Assembly (NCBI RefSeq): GCF_040412085.2
Contig: NZ_CP115920.1
Coordinates: 372,001-436,000 of the forward strand
Reading direction: 5' to 3'
Length of the DNA: 64,000 nucleotides
Origin: Vibrio sp. CB1-14
GTDB lineage: Bacteria; Pseudomonadota; Gammaproteobacteria; Enterobacterales; Vibrionaceae
Shown here: one piece after another, positions 43,651 through 53,455 of the stretch
Layout of the letters: the number at the start of each line of letters is the position of its first letter
Position numbering within the stretch: the first letter of the stretch is position 1
Made by a program: the position numbers and the translations under genes
Notes under the pieces: model-generated
What the model was told of the DNA's origin: nothing
Databases searched by the model: none
The model's input: the letters and a program-made list of their open reading frames with translations, nothing else

Positions 43651-45036
43651 ATGAAATACGGAAATTTCAAAGGGTTAGGGTTAGCCCTTTCACTGTTGGC
43701 TTGCGCATATGTACAACCTGCTACAGCAGCGGAAGTAGAAATCGAACCTGGCTACGGCACATTAATGACCGCTGTCGCTGATGCAAATGCTGGTGATGTC
43801 ATTGTGCTTAAAGAAGGCATCTACTACATGTCGAATGGCACACAAGTTATTGACAAGTCTCTCACCATTCGCGCCTTAAACGCACAGACAAAGCCAAAAC
43901 TCATGTTTACGAGTGGTGGTATATCGGCCCTTGAAATTCGAGGGGAAGACACAGATTTTGTTATGCAAGGCATCACGTTTTATGAGGGTCAAAGTATCAC
44001 AAATACCCCTTATTTTGAGGTGATAGGTGAGGTAAATTCGGTCGCTCTATTGCAAAATAACTTCACAGATATCGAAGTGTTCGTAAAGCCAGATTATGAT
44101 CCGGACGGAAACTTGCTGTATTTGGATAAGCTTGTCGTGGTCGGTAACCGTTTTGTCCGCGGAAAAATCGATTCTGCGGCAGAAGAATTGTTCCTTTTTG
44201 CAGGTAATAGCTTGAGCTTTAATAATTTCTATGCAAATAAATCACAATCAACGGCTGAGCAGCATATCTTGGGTAACGCTTTTGTGCTAGATAATACTAC
44301 TACTGTTAACATTGGTAGCACTGGTAGCAGTCACTCTAGAGTAGTAGGAAACTTCTTTGATCGACTCGTTTCAGATGACAGCAGTAGTGCGTCCAATGCT
44401 TATCTAAGCCCTGTTTACCTGCGTGGTCATGGTGTTTTTTCTAACAACACAGTACTTGCAGGGCGAAATACTTACCAATCACCTGGAACACCGAATAGTA
44501 TTCAAGTGGTTGATTTTTATGGATCTTTTGCTATTAATAATAATGTTTTCCACGTAGAGCCGATAGCATTACAAGAACGAGATAATATTAGTTTCAATGT
44601 TCGTGATGGTGATGCACACTTTAGTAACAACATTTTTGTTAACCTACCCAATGCAGTAGCATTTTCTGGCTTAGATCGTGCCAATGGAACTACGTTGGAA
44701 AATAACCTTTGCTTTAGTGAAGTAGACGGAGTGCCTTGTATTGAGCATGCAGGTATTACTGTGGTTGATGATCTCAAACTCGACAGTCAGTTCCGTCCGT
44801 TAGCAGGGTCACCAGCGATTGATGCCGGTATCGATGACGTCTTTTATCGTGATGTCGATGGCACTCGTAGCGACATCGGTATTGAAGGCGGTCCGCTACC
44901 TAAAAGTCAGTTCGACGACCAACGTTTGGCAACAGAATCTGCACCTTATCTCTATCCCCTATTCGAGGCCAATGCGAGCTTGAGCAATAACGGTGAGCTT
45001 AATGTAAAAGCCATCGCAATCTCTAAATTACGCTAG
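43651..45036 (+). CDS. Secreted right-handed beta-helix protein, copy 1
   Basis: A 461-residue exported protein. The signal peptide is MKYGNFKGLG...ATAAE (about 28 residues). The start resembles the PL6/chondroitinase-B and DUF1565 type: GYGTLMTAVADANAGDVIVL, then KSLTIRALN at about 73-81. Repeated NNxF and NNTV turns mark beta-helix coils. The C-terminus has SPAIDAGIDDVFYRDVDG and PLFEANASLSNNGEL. I saw no clear lyase catalytic set. I chose ATG 43651 with AGAAGAG upstream over GTG 43624. The gene is 15 bases before the thrombospondin-3 protein gene; a similar pair recurs at 49069-53383. It may bind or cut a polysaccharide. Confidence 0.75.
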   Translation: MKYGNFKGLGLALSLLACAYVQPATAAEVEIEPGYGTLMTAVADANAGDVIVLKEGIYYMSNGTQVIDKSLTIRALNAQTKPKLMFTSGGISALEIRGEDTDFVMQGITFYEGQSITNTPYFEVIGEVNSVALLQNNFTDIEVFVKPDYDPDGNLLYLDKLVVVGNRFVRGKIDSAAEELFLFAGNSLSFNNFYANKSQSTAEQHILGNAFVLDNTTTVNIGSTGSSHSRVVGNFFDRLVSDDSSSASNAYLSPVYLRGHGVFSNNTVLAGRNTYQSPGTPNSIQVVDFYGSFAINNNVFHVEPIALQERDNISFNVRDGDAHFSNNIFVNLPNAVAFSGLDRANGTTLENNLCFSEVDGVPCIEHAGITVVDDLKLDSQFRPLAGSPAIDAGIDDVFYRDVDGTRSDIGIEGGPLPKSQFDDQRLATESAPYLYPLFEANASLSNNGELNVKAIAISKLR

Positions 45037-45051
45037 AGCGAGGCCTCAGGG

Positions 45052-47451
45052 ATGACAATGAACAAACCTCGGGTATTCGCCCTTTTAGCTATTGTGCATA
45101 GCTATAGCGCATGGGCCAGTGCCATCGACTCCGCACAAGTCTATTGGGACAATGACTCCATAAATAACGCTATTTCGGTTCCTGTCGAAGATGAGCTCAA
45201 TTTACCTTGGGTAGTGTATACCCAAAAGGTGAATACAAGTTCACTCTCACGAGGTGAATTTGACTTAGATGGGATCGCGCACAAAGTGAATATTGCGGTG
45301 ACCGACAGCGAAGGCAATGTGAGCCCCGCGTTTTCATTACCTATGTATTTGCGTCAGTTACCTGCGACGGATACTGAGTACGGAAACTTGGTCAGTACCG
45401 TCGTGCTTGCAAGGGCTGATCAAGCCGAAACTATCGCCATTAATGAGTTAGAGTTCGGTGTTGGGCCAAGCGAGGAAGCCACAGGTAAAGTGTGGGGGGT
45501 GTACAAAGGAAGTACTCAGTATGGCGCGCCATTGACGGGTAATCAAAAGTTGGCGTTAGCGGCTTTGGATAATTATGCCGGCACTCAAACGAATGCCATT
45601 GAGAGTAACTTGTACCTTACATCCGAGCGCTATTCACCTCTTTCTTCTGTGGTCACTACGGTTGATGCAACGGTGAATGGCCAAGCTTTGAGCGTGGATC
45701 AGAGTTGGATTAATGGTTCGGTTTACAGCGTTTCTTACCGTTCGCCGCAAGCGTTCAACTCCGCCAATGAGGCAGTGATAAGCGCTGAGGACTTTGATGG
45801 TAATGAGATCGCTATGGGGACTAACTACTTTGGCTTTATCGATGGGGATAATGACTTCATTGACGATCGATTTGACGACGATTGGGACAATGATGGTCTA
45901 ACCAACGAGCAAGAGGCTGAACTAGGCACCGATCCACGTAACCCGGATAGTGATGGTGATGGTCTTGGTGACAAATACGAAGTAGATAATGGCCTCGACC
46001 CAACAGATCCAACGGACGCGCTGCTTGATATTGATGGTGATGGCTTAAGCCATTTAGATGAAGTGAAAAATGGCACAGATCCGAATAATGCTGATTCCGA
46101 TGGCGATGGTGTCAATGACGGAGATGAAGTTCGGGAGGGCACAGACCCGCTTGATCCTGATGACTTTAAATCCCAAGCCATCCAAGAAGTGCTGACTGTT
46201 GGTGACGTAAATCGAGATGGTGCGTCGGAGTTTGTTGCCCTTGATAAGTCGGCTCTTCCTTTAGTTAATGTGAGCGTGTTGGATGCCCAGCTTGCAACGT
46301 TGATCGAAAAGGAGCTTGATTACCAATTTAGCGATGTGCAGCTTATTGACTTGACTGAACACTATAAAGGGGAAAAAGATTACGTAGCGTTGTTTGGTTA
46401 CATTGAAAGCCAGAACCGTTATACCTTAGTTATATTGAATCCAGCGAATACACTAAGCGTAGTGAAGCGAATCAACTGGCCTGCGACTCTAAATAGAGTT
46501 GAATTTATGTCAGTACCTGACATGAACTCGGATGGCGTATCTGATTTCGCGTTGTTTGGTCAACATAAGGTCAATGGAACAAACCAATTAGTTGTTCGCA
46601 GTGGAGTAGATGGTAATAGCTTGAGGACGTTCAAGTGGGTAAATAATTGGCAAGATCCAACAGTGATTTTTTTACCAGATAGAAATAAAGATGGCATACA
46701 AGAAGTCGCTTTGTTTGGAAGTCATAAGCGAAGCTTGAGAAATCAGTTGTTTGTATTGAGTGGAGCTTCTGGTTCTAAGCTCGATGTTTACAACTGGGGA
46801 GCCGTGTGGGGTAGCGGTGAGGTTGAAGTAATTCCTGATGTTAATGGTGACGGGTTTGCAGATGTATCTATGTTTGCAAAACGGAATGATGATGAACGTT
46901 ATCAATTAGCTATTAAGCGAGGGCAAACAAAAGCAGGTATGGCCGCATTTGTACATTGGCCTGGTGAATTCGAGGCAGAGACAGTACAAAAAATTAAGTT
47001 GGATGATAGGAATCAAGATGCTCTAGATGAAATTGGTCTGTTTGGATTGTCTCTCAAGAATGGTAGTGAGCGTTATAAGCTTTGGGTGAATAGCTATGTC
47101 AAAAACCAGCGCTTACAGAACCTTTCTTGGCCAAACTCGTGGGACAGTCCGAAGGTCAAACAAGTCAATGACTTGGACAGCGATGGTATTAGAGAAGTTG
47201 CCCTTATTGGCGTTAACCGTAATTCTAATAATCTAGAGGTGTCCGTTAAGTCCAGCTCAACGGGTAAGCAACTTGTCTTAACATCTTTGGAAACGGTGCT
47301 AGCTGATATGACGTACTCAAGCAAAGACATGAATGGTAATGGATACAACGATCTCGTGATTCTTGGCAAGAATGATGATGATAAGGTTGAAGTCATTATT
47401 ATTGATGGTCGAAATTATCAACAAGTTCTATTGAGTAGTGAGCTACCTTAG
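45052..47451 (+). CDS. Secreted thrombospondin-3 / FG-GAP propeller protein, copy 1
   Basis: A 799-residue protein with a signal peptide (about 1-22, ending AWAS). Residues about 23-255 are one or two beta-sandwich domains (YWDNDSINNA, VNTSSLSRGEFDL, VVLARADQAETIAINELE). Residues about 263-371 are thrombospondin type 3 repeats (DSDGDGLGDKYEV, NGTDPNNADSDGDGV). Residues about 380-799 are the eight-repeat propeller cassette, with the second repeat lacking its calcium loop. It is paired with the upstream beta-helix gene and paralogous to the protein at 50465-53383. A strong terminator follows. Confidence 0.85.
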   Translation: MTMNKPRVFALLAIVHSYSAWASAIDSAQVYWDNDSINNAISVPVEDELNLPWVVYTQKVNTSSLSRGEFDLDGIAHKVNIAVTDSEGNVSPAFSLPMYLRQLPATDTEYGNLVSTVVLARADQAETIAINELEFGVGPSEEATGKVWGVYKGSTQYGAPLTGNQKLALAALDNYAGTQTNAIESNLYLTSERYSPLSSVVTTVDATVNGQALSVDQSWINGSVYSVSYRSPQAFNSANEAVISAEDFDGNEIAMGTNYFGFIDGDNDFIDDRFDDDWDNDGLTNEQEAELGTDPRNPDSDGDGLGDKYEVDNGLDPTDPTDALLDIDGDGLSHLDEVKNGTDPNNADSDGDGVNDGDEVREGTDPLDPDDFKSQAIQEVLTVGDVNRDGASEFVALDKSALPLVNVSVLDAQLATLIEKELDYQFSDVQLIDLTEHYKGEKDYVALFGYIESQNRYTLVILNPANTLSVVKRINWPATLNRVEFMSVPDMNSDGVSDFALFGQHKVNGTNQLVVRSGVDGNSLRTFKWVNNWQDPTVIFLPDRNKDGIQEVALFGSHKRSLRNQLFVLSGASGSKLDVYNWGAVWGSGEVEVIPDVNGDGFADVSMFAKRNDDERYQLAIKRGQTKAGMAAFVHWPGEFEAETVQKIKLDDRNQDALDEIGLFGLSLKNGSERYKLWVNSYVKNQRLQNLSWPNSWDSPKVKQVNDLDSDGIREVALIGVNRNSNNLEVSVKSSSTGKQLVLTSLETVLADMTYSSKDMNGNGYNDLVILGKNDDDKVEVIIIDGRNYQQVLLSSELP

Positions 47452-47474
47452 ACGCGAGGTTTGAAAGCGGTGAC

Positions 47475-47507
47475 AAAGGCCAGCTAACAATGCTGGCCTT
47501 TATTTTT
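47475..47507 (+). terminator. Rho-independent terminator after the first beta-helix/propeller pair
   Basis: AAAGGCCAGC (47475-47484), loop TAACAAT and GCTGGCCTTT (47492-47501) form a ten-base-pair stem followed by ATTTTTAT. Confidence 0.9.
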
Positions 47508-47592
47508 ATGGTTGGTCTTTATCCCTAGAACGACCATGCAAAGTATGAAAATGGAAATGATAGAAACTAAAATGGAAGGCGTTAAGTCAGTG

Positions 47593-48765
47593 ATGTTAAC
47601 AAACAAGAAACTAATTAGTGTATTGATGAGTGCAGCTCTAATCGGTTGTACTTCTACCGGGTCAAGTTCAGGTTCAAATGTTGGCGATATAGATATGACG
47701 TCAACAGAGCAAATAACCATGTTTGACTCGATTAGTAGTAGACTTAAGGAAGCTGAACAGAAGCTTATTAGTGAGGAATTAGACTGGTACGCAGTTGATG
47801 CCCACGAAAAAATGGGTGAAGCTCTGGAAGAGGCAAAGGAGTATTATTCAGAGTTTGAAAATGATCCTTCTCTTATCAGTGACTCTGGTTTTTTCTCGAG
47901 TAAAAGTTACGGTGAGAAAACTATTGAAGCCCTTAATAGCTTTGATAGCGCCTACAAACTAGCTGTAGCGACAAAACAGAGAGTGCAAAGTACAATGGCT
48001 ATTGCATTTGAGAATAAGCAATTTTTAGATCAGTTAGCGGTAAAATCTGTTTACCCTACCGACTATGCTCGTGTAGATAAGCAGTTAAAAAATGTAGTTG
48101 ACTATATTGCCAGAAATGAAGATTTTGATAGTCAGCGTCTACTGTCACTAGAAAAAAATCAACATAATCTTGAAGTTCGAACTATTACAAGGAAATATTT
48201 AGGCGGGCTGGAGCAAAAGAAGCTTGCGCAAGAAAAACAGCGCTTTTCTAATTACGCACCAATTGTGACATCGAGATCAAATAGTCTCCTAGAAAAGGCA
48301 AAAGCGTACATCAATGCATCCCCTAGAGATTACGAGGCTATCGAAAATATGTCGAATGATTTCGCTTTCTCACTAGAGAGAAATGAGAAAATCGTTATTC
48401 AAGTAAAAGAGCTCAAATCTCTATCAGAAAAACAGTTCGAAAGGTATATACTGGCTTTGGAGGCATCCCTTCAAGAAATTGCTGTTGCTACTGGCATTGA
48501 AAAGATAGGTAATAAAACGTTAAAAGAGCAAGCACGTGCGATTAAAGTTTCTTTGTTGGATAGAGAGAGCAAAGGAAAAATCACAGGAGATAGAAAGCTC
48601 GCCGAAGTCGAACAGAAGAATCATGCCTTAACACAACAAGCAAAGAGTCTGAGTGAAGAGCTTCAGCAGTATAAAGCAGAAAAGACTGCGTTAGAGCGCA
48701 CAATTAAGACACTTTCTCTGGCAACTGATTCTTCTATACCAGATCCTACAAAATTGACACCCTAA
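47593..48765 (+). CDS. Coiled-coil lipoprotein of unknown function
   Basis: The protein is 390 residues from ATG 47593. MLTNKKLISVLMSAALIGC gives a lipoprotein signal with lipobox LIGC (Cys 19), followed by a Ser/Gly linker. The rest is charged and helical with heptad-like stretches (KEAEQKLISEELDW early, LTQQAKSLSEELQQYKAEKTALERTI at the end, split by SLLDRESK). The open frame extends upstream to 47512, but only this start puts the signal at the N-terminus. It sits alone between the two beta-helix/propeller pairs. I infer an outer-membrane-attached periplasmic or surface rod, perhaps a partner of the secreted proteins. Confidence 0.65.
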   Translation: MLTNKKLISVLMSAALIGCTSTGSSSGSNVGDIDMTSTEQITMFDSISSRLKEAEQKLISEELDWYAVDAHEKMGEALEEAKEYYSEFENDPSLISDSGFFSSKSYGEKTIEALNSFDSAYKLAVATKQRVQSTMAIAFENKQFLDQLAVKSVYPTDYARVDKQLKNVVDYIARNEDFDSQRLLSLEKNQHNLEVRTITRKYLGGLEQKKLAQEKQRFSNYAPIVTSRSNSLLEKAKAYINASPRDYEAIENMSNDFAFSLERNEKIVIQVKELKSLSEKQFERYILALEASLQEIAVATGIEKIGNKTLKEQARAIKVSLLDRESKGKITGDRKLAEVEQKNHALTQQAKSLSEELQQYKAEKTALERTIKTLSLATDSSIPDPTKLTP

Positions 48766-49068
48766 TATTCAAGAGTAGTCATCATAAACCAGTCTATTTC
48801 ACAACGGGATAGATTGGTTTAAGGATATTAATTGCGGGGCTAGATAGGCTGGCTTACACTATTGCTGAGCCTAATCATTAAGTTATAGTGTGATATATGT
48901 CACGCATTCGAACTTTCGAACTTCGGATAAAATGATTTTTATCAATTGGTTGTACTTTACAGCAAAATGCAACCGATTACACTGCTTGAAGCATCATTCA
49001 ATTCGACTAGTCTCATATTAAGAGCTTTACGGACTCGCTATGATTTTGGCTAGAACAAGGATGAATAT
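48766..49068. other. 303-base intergenic region with hairpin and promoter candidate
   Basis: AAACCAGTCTAT (48787-48798) can pair with ATAGATTGGTTT (48810-48821), one G-T wobble, but lacks a T tract, so it is at best a weak terminator. A promoter candidate lies at 48956-48983. No further gene was seen. Confidence 0.5.
48956..48983 (+). promoter_or_regulatory. Candidate promoter of the second beta-helix/propeller pair
   Basis: TTTACA (48956-48961) and TACACT (48978-48983) are spaced by 16 bases, leaving a leader of about 80 bases to the ATG at 49069. Confidence 0.4.
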
Positions 49069-50448
49069 ATGTGCTTATCAAGGTATTTTAGACGAGTAAT
49101 CCTACTCATATCAATGACTTTACTCTCCGCAGCCCCTAACGCGGCGACTATTGTTGTTGAGCCAGGCTTTAACACACTTAGAGCGGCTGTTGCCAACGCT
49201 AGCGCAGGGGATGTCCTAGAACTCAGGGACGGTATTTATCCCTCCACAGCATCTGACTTAACTATTGATAAATCATTGACGATCAGAGCCATAAACCGTG
49301 CGGCTAATCCTATGGTTTATTTTGATTATAATGATGGATTGCTGATTTCAGGGAGTGAGACTGAGTTTATATTACAAGGTGTTAACCTTGGTAAGAATGA
49401 TCGTCTCAACGATTTCAAAATTGAAGGGGATGTAGAGTCTGTTGCTTTGTTAGAGAATGCTATGACTAGAGTAGAAGCGTCTGTCGTTCAAGTTACTGAT
49501 AGTGACAATAACATTGCGACGGTTGACCATCTTCTTGTCGTTGGGAACAGTGTCTTCAACGTTTTAGGTCATGGCAGTTTTTATAACTGGGGAGCTGAAA
49601 AGACACTACTTTTTGCTGGTAATAAATTGAACTATATCAACATTACATTTGCAAATTTTGGTGCTGAGCATAATGTGATTGGTAATGTGTTTACCATAAC
49701 AGATTCACAAATTAACTTTCAAAGCACAGAGTACGCACGAATCATCGGTAATCAATTTATTCAAAACGTTTCAAAGAGTCTGGGGGGCAGTATTACAGGA
49801 GCTAGCATTGGTTATGTAGCAATGCTTTATGGGGCTGGTGAGTTTGTAAATAATATTATTAGACAGGGTCTCAACCCTTTTTCTGCCACGGGTACTCCAG
49901 GTAATTTTAGAACGCTATATCTTAATGGCGAATGGGAAGTCGTTAACAATGTATTTGAACAAAGTTATGATAGTTTGAATGAGGGTGTATCTACCTACCA
50001 CGATAGCTTTGATATTAGCGGCTCTGGTTTGTTTAGCAATAATATTATCAAAGGGTTAATTCAACCCAATTTATTCGACTTTACAGACAGCCAGGCTCAA
50101 AATCATTTCCTTATCAGCCACAACTTGTGCTTTGAAACCAAACAAAACTGTCCTGAGGGCAATGGTAACCAAAGCGGTAAAGACCCGATGTTTTTAACTG
50201 ATTACCAACTCGCGACAGGCTCTCCTGCGATTGATGCTGGTGTAGATTCAAATGTCTATCGAGATATTGACGGCTCTAGAGCAGACTTGGGCGCTTATGG
50301 TGGTGTTTATCCTATCGATCAGTTTACTAAGCAGTTGTCACCGGGCGTGACCTCTCCTTTCTTTTATCCATTATTTGAAGCTAACTCAAGCTTATCGAAT
50401 ACCGGAGCATTAACAGTAAAAGCGGTTGCCGTAGCTCGACAGCGCTAA
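49069..50448 (+). CDS. Secreted right-handed beta-helix protein, copy 2
   Basis: A 459-residue paralogue of copy 1. The signal peptide (about 1-25) ends PNAAT. The first coil (VEPGFNTLRAAVANASAGDV, then KSLTIRAIN) and the C-terminal part (SPAIDAGVDSNVYRDIDGSR, PLFEANSSLSNTGAL) align closely with copy 1 while the middle coils diverge. AAGGAT lies before the ATG. The gene ends 16 bases before the larger propeller protein gene. The family of such helices includes alginate and chondroitin lyases, but no catalytic Lys/Arg pair could be assigned. Confidence 0.75.
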   Translation: MCLSRYFRRVILLISMTLLSAAPNAATIVVEPGFNTLRAAVANASAGDVLELRDGIYPSTASDLTIDKSLTIRAINRAANPMVYFDYNDGLLISGSETEFILQGVNLGKNDRLNDFKIEGDVESVALLENAMTRVEASVVQVTDSDNNIATVDHLLVVGNSVFNVLGHGSFYNWGAEKTLLFAGNKLNYINITFANFGAEHNVIGNVFTITDSQINFQSTEYARIIGNQFIQNVSKSLGGSITGASIGYVAMLYGAGEFVNNIIRQGLNPFSATGTPGNFRTLYLNGEWEVVNNVFEQSYDSLNEGVSTYHDSFDISGSGLFSNNIIKGLIQPNLFDFTDSQAQNHFLISHNLCFETKQNCPEGNGNQSGKDPMFLTDYQLATGSPAIDAGVDSNVYRDIDGSRADLGAYGGVYPIDQFTKQLSPGVTSPFFYPLFEANSSLSNTGALTVKAVAVARQR

Positions 50449-50464
50449 AAAAGGAGGAATAAGC

Positions 50465-53383
50465 ATGAGAAATTCTCTCTATGCAGGCCTCTCTTTGGCA
50501 ATGACATTATTGACGTTTAGTCCAGATGTATTTGCAGCGGAGCTGCCGACGAAAGCACACTTATATTGGAATAGTGACACATTGGATGCAGCACAATCGG
50601 CAGAGTTAAGTACCGATAAGCCATGGGTTACTTATACGCAGACGGCCTTAACATCCTCGCTATCTCGTGGTGACAACACGTTACGAATAGCGATAGAGGA
50701 CTCGGAAGGCGGTTTACAGAGTTTAACGTTTTCACTGACTATTCCCACATTGCCAAGCAATCAAACTGATGGTCAGTCCAATGCATTAGATTATGCGGAG
50801 CTGCGAAGAAGCAGCTCTTCAACTGTCGATACCTTGACACTTAAAGAAAGTGGCGGGGAGAGCTCAGGCGGCCAGGTTTGGGCTTATTTCCAAGGAGAAG
50901 CCGAGTTTGATGGATCTGTAGGGGAGGACGTAAACCTGTCGCTATTTGTCTATGATGCGTACAGCAATACGGTAACGACCCCTTTACAAAACACACTAAA
51001 TATACCCAATTTTTCAGATCAGCCATTGGGTGGACTAGCGAATGTCATTACTAAAGCGTCATTAAATCGTTCATCTCGTACGCTAGCAAATAGTATTGAA
51101 GTTAAGGAAGCAAGCGGTCATTCGCAAGGTGTAGGGTATGTGTGGGCCGTGATGGTTGGTACTGGTACATTTACCAGTGCTGATATCGGTGATATTCAAT
51201 TGACGCTGGATGCTAGCGATGCGTATAGCGATACACAGGCTGTCAACATGGCTTTGAGTATTGGAGCCGAAAGGTTGGCTGGTGCTCCAATAGTAACCTC
51301 GATGTCGGCAATGTTGAATGACCAAGAGCTGCCTATTGCTGATGCTAAGATCAATGGCCCTTTATATCAGGCGAACTTTACGACACAAAGAGTGCTAGCG
51401 AGTAGTAATTACACCACATTAGAGACATCAGATTCACTAGGCGCCTCGGCGCAGTATGCCCCCAGCTATTTTGCATTTTTTGATGGTGATACTGACTTTA
51501 TCGATGATCGGTTCGATCCCGATTTAGACAATGACGGGTTAACAAACGAACAAGAACTGATAGCTGGGACGGATCAATATAAAGCGAATACCGATGGGGA
51601 TGCATTGGATGACTATACCGAGATCTCGAATAAACTGAATCCGCTGGATCCTAACGACTTGGCACTAGATCCAGACAAAGATGGTCTTTCAAACTTAGAA
51701 GAGGTCAATTTAGGTACGGATATCGCTAATGCAGACTCGGATGGAGATGGTATTGCCGATGGTACTGAAACCCAATATGGCTTGAACCCAACAGATGGCG
51801 CTGACGGTTCGCAAGACTTAGACAAAGATGGTATTAGTAACGCAGAAGAAATTGCCAATGGCTATGATCCACTGAGTCGTGACTCGGATGGTGATGGCAT
51901 CTTTGATAATCAAGAGCTAACTCTTGGGCTTGATCCGCTTGATGCCTCTGACGCCTCGAAAGACAATGATGGCGACGGTATAAGCAATTTGGATGAATTG
52001 TTAGCGGGAACCAATATTAATGCCGTTGATAGTGATGATGATGGTGTTTCAGATTTTCAAGAACTGGTTAATGGCACAGACCCGCTGGATCCGACTGATA
52101 GCGTAGTGGCTCAAATTAAACCTTACCTGTGGGCAGATATTAGTGGCGATGGAGCACAAGATATTGTGACGCTGAGCACCACGACATTACCGCAAATGGC
52201 ATTGTCAATATTGGATGGCTCGAATTTAACGCCTATTAATACCACTAGTCTCGACTTTGGTTTTTCGCGAGTGGAGTTGTTAAAGCATGATGATTACAAC
52301 CAAGACGGAATTGCTGATATCGCGTTGTTTGGCTTTATAGAAAGTCTTAATCGGTACTCTATGGTTATCGTCGACCCCTCTGACAATTTTAAAGTGCTGA
52401 AACGTTACAATTGGCCGGGGTCGTTAGCAAATGTCAAACCCTATCTACTCGCGGACTTAACTGGCGATGGGGTAGGAGAGGTGGCCATTGCTGGACAAAA
52501 TAAGATGAATAAAACCAATCAACTTATTGTGAAGAATGGTCAATCAGCCGCCAGCTTACGAACTTATAAGTGGGTAAACAACTGGGATGACGTCATATTT
52601 ATAACGTTAGAGGATAGAACCGGCGACAAGGTACCAGAAGTGGCAATGTTTGGTATCCACAAACGAACGAATAAAGCTCAGCTCTTCGTTTTGGATGGAG
52701 CCAGTGCAAGCAAATTGGAAGTGTATAACTGGAGCAATAAACTGGCGAATGGTACCTTAGTTCTGACTGATGATATTAACCAAGACGGCTATAAAGATAT
52801 AGGTGTGTTTGCTCAGCGAAGTGATGACAATCGTTATCAATTATTTGTTAAGCATGGCGACACCAAAGCGGGGCGTGTGGCTTCTATTACTTGGCCGAGT
52901 AGCTTAACAGACGGGCGCATACAATTAGTACAAGATCAAACTTTTGATGGAGTTCAAGAAGTGGCGTTGTTCGGTTTATCAGGCAGTGGCGCTAATGCGC
53001 GCTATAAAGTCTGGATTAATGATGGAGCCAACAATGGGCGACAAGCAAATTTAGCTTGGCCGGATCGCTGGACCGATGCTTCTATTGAACAAGTCGCAGA
53101 TTTGGATCAGGATAGTATCAAAGATATTGCGCTTCTTGGTTACAACAAAGATACCGGCGATTTTGAAGTATCGATTAAGTCATCCGTTAGTACAGCGCAG
53201 CTGATAACACTAACTTTGGGTAGTAATGTAAATAATGTTGTAATCCGGAATGCGGACTTAAACGGCGATAGGACTGAGGACCTGTTTATATCATGGGTAG
53301 ATTCATCAACCAGCGTTTCAAACGTTATTGCGATCGATGGAAGTGATGTAAATAATCGATTATTTGAGCAACCTTTAAACTAG
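50465..53383 (+). CDS. Secreted thrombospondin-3 / FG-GAP propeller protein, copy 2
   Basis: A 972-residue exported protein; the signal peptide (about 1-24) ends VFAAE. The N-terminal part matches copy 1 (YWNSDTLDAA, LTSSLSRGDN) but contains a duplicated beta module: SSSTVDTLTLKESGGESSGG at about 118-137 and RTLANSIEVKEASGHSQG at about 205-222. Residues about 339-548 carry nearly twice as many thrombospondin type 3 repeats as copy 1. Residues about 555-972 are the propeller cassette. A GGAG ribosome site lies ten bases before the ATG. It is separated from the convergent protease gene by a bidirectional terminator. Confidence 0.85.
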   Translation: MRNSLYAGLSLAMTLLTFSPDVFAAELPTKAHLYWNSDTLDAAQSAELSTDKPWVTYTQTALTSSLSRGDNTLRIAIEDSEGGLQSLTFSLTIPTLPSNQTDGQSNALDYAELRRSSSSTVDTLTLKESGGESSGGQVWAYFQGEAEFDGSVGEDVNLSLFVYDAYSNTVTTPLQNTLNIPNFSDQPLGGLANVITKASLNRSSRTLANSIEVKEASGHSQGVGYVWAVMVGTGTFTSADIGDIQLTLDASDAYSDTQAVNMALSIGAERLAGAPIVTSMSAMLNDQELPIADAKINGPLYQANFTTQRVLASSNYTTLETSDSLGASAQYAPSYFAFFDGDTDFIDDRFDPDLDNDGLTNEQELIAGTDQYKANTDGDALDDYTEISNKLNPLDPNDLALDPDKDGLSNLEEVNLGTDIANADSDGDGIADGTETQYGLNPTDGADGSQDLDKDGISNAEEIANGYDPLSRDSDGDGIFDNQELTLGLDPLDASDASKDNDGDGISNLDELLAGTNINAVDSDDDGVSDFQELVNGTDPLDPTDSVVAQIKPYLWADISGDGAQDIVTLSTTTLPQMALSILDGSNLTPINTTSLDFGFSRVELLKHDDYNQDGIADIALFGFIESLNRYSMVIVDPSDNFKVLKRYNWPGSLANVKPYLLADLTGDGVGEVAIAGQNKMNKTNQLIVKNGQSAASLRTYKWVNNWDDVIFITLEDRTGDKVPEVAMFGIHKRTNKAQLFVLDGASASKLEVYNWSNKLANGTLVLTDDINQDGYKDIGVFAQRSDDNRYQLFVKHGDTKAGRVASITWPSSLTDGRIQLVQDQTFDGVQEVALFGLSGSGANARYKVWINDGANNGRQANLAWPDRWTDASIEQVADLDQDSIKDIALLGYNKDTGDFEVSIKSSVSTAQLITLTLGSNVNNVVIRNADLNGDRTEDLFISWVDSSTSVSNVIAIDGSDVNNRLFEQPLN

Positions 53384-53404
53384 CCATATTTTTTCGTCTC
53401 ATCT

Positions 53405-53440
53405 AAACGCCCTAGCACGTTAAGTGCTAGGGCGTTTTAT
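53405..53440. terminator. Bidirectional terminator between convergent propeller-cassette genes
   Basis: AACGCCCTAGCAC (53406-53418), loop GTTAA and GTGCTAGGGCGTT (53424-53436) form a 13-base-pair stem, followed by TTTAT on the plus strand and preceded by A-rich sequence for the minus strand. Confidence 0.9.
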
Positions 53441-53455
53441 TAAGTGATTACAGAT

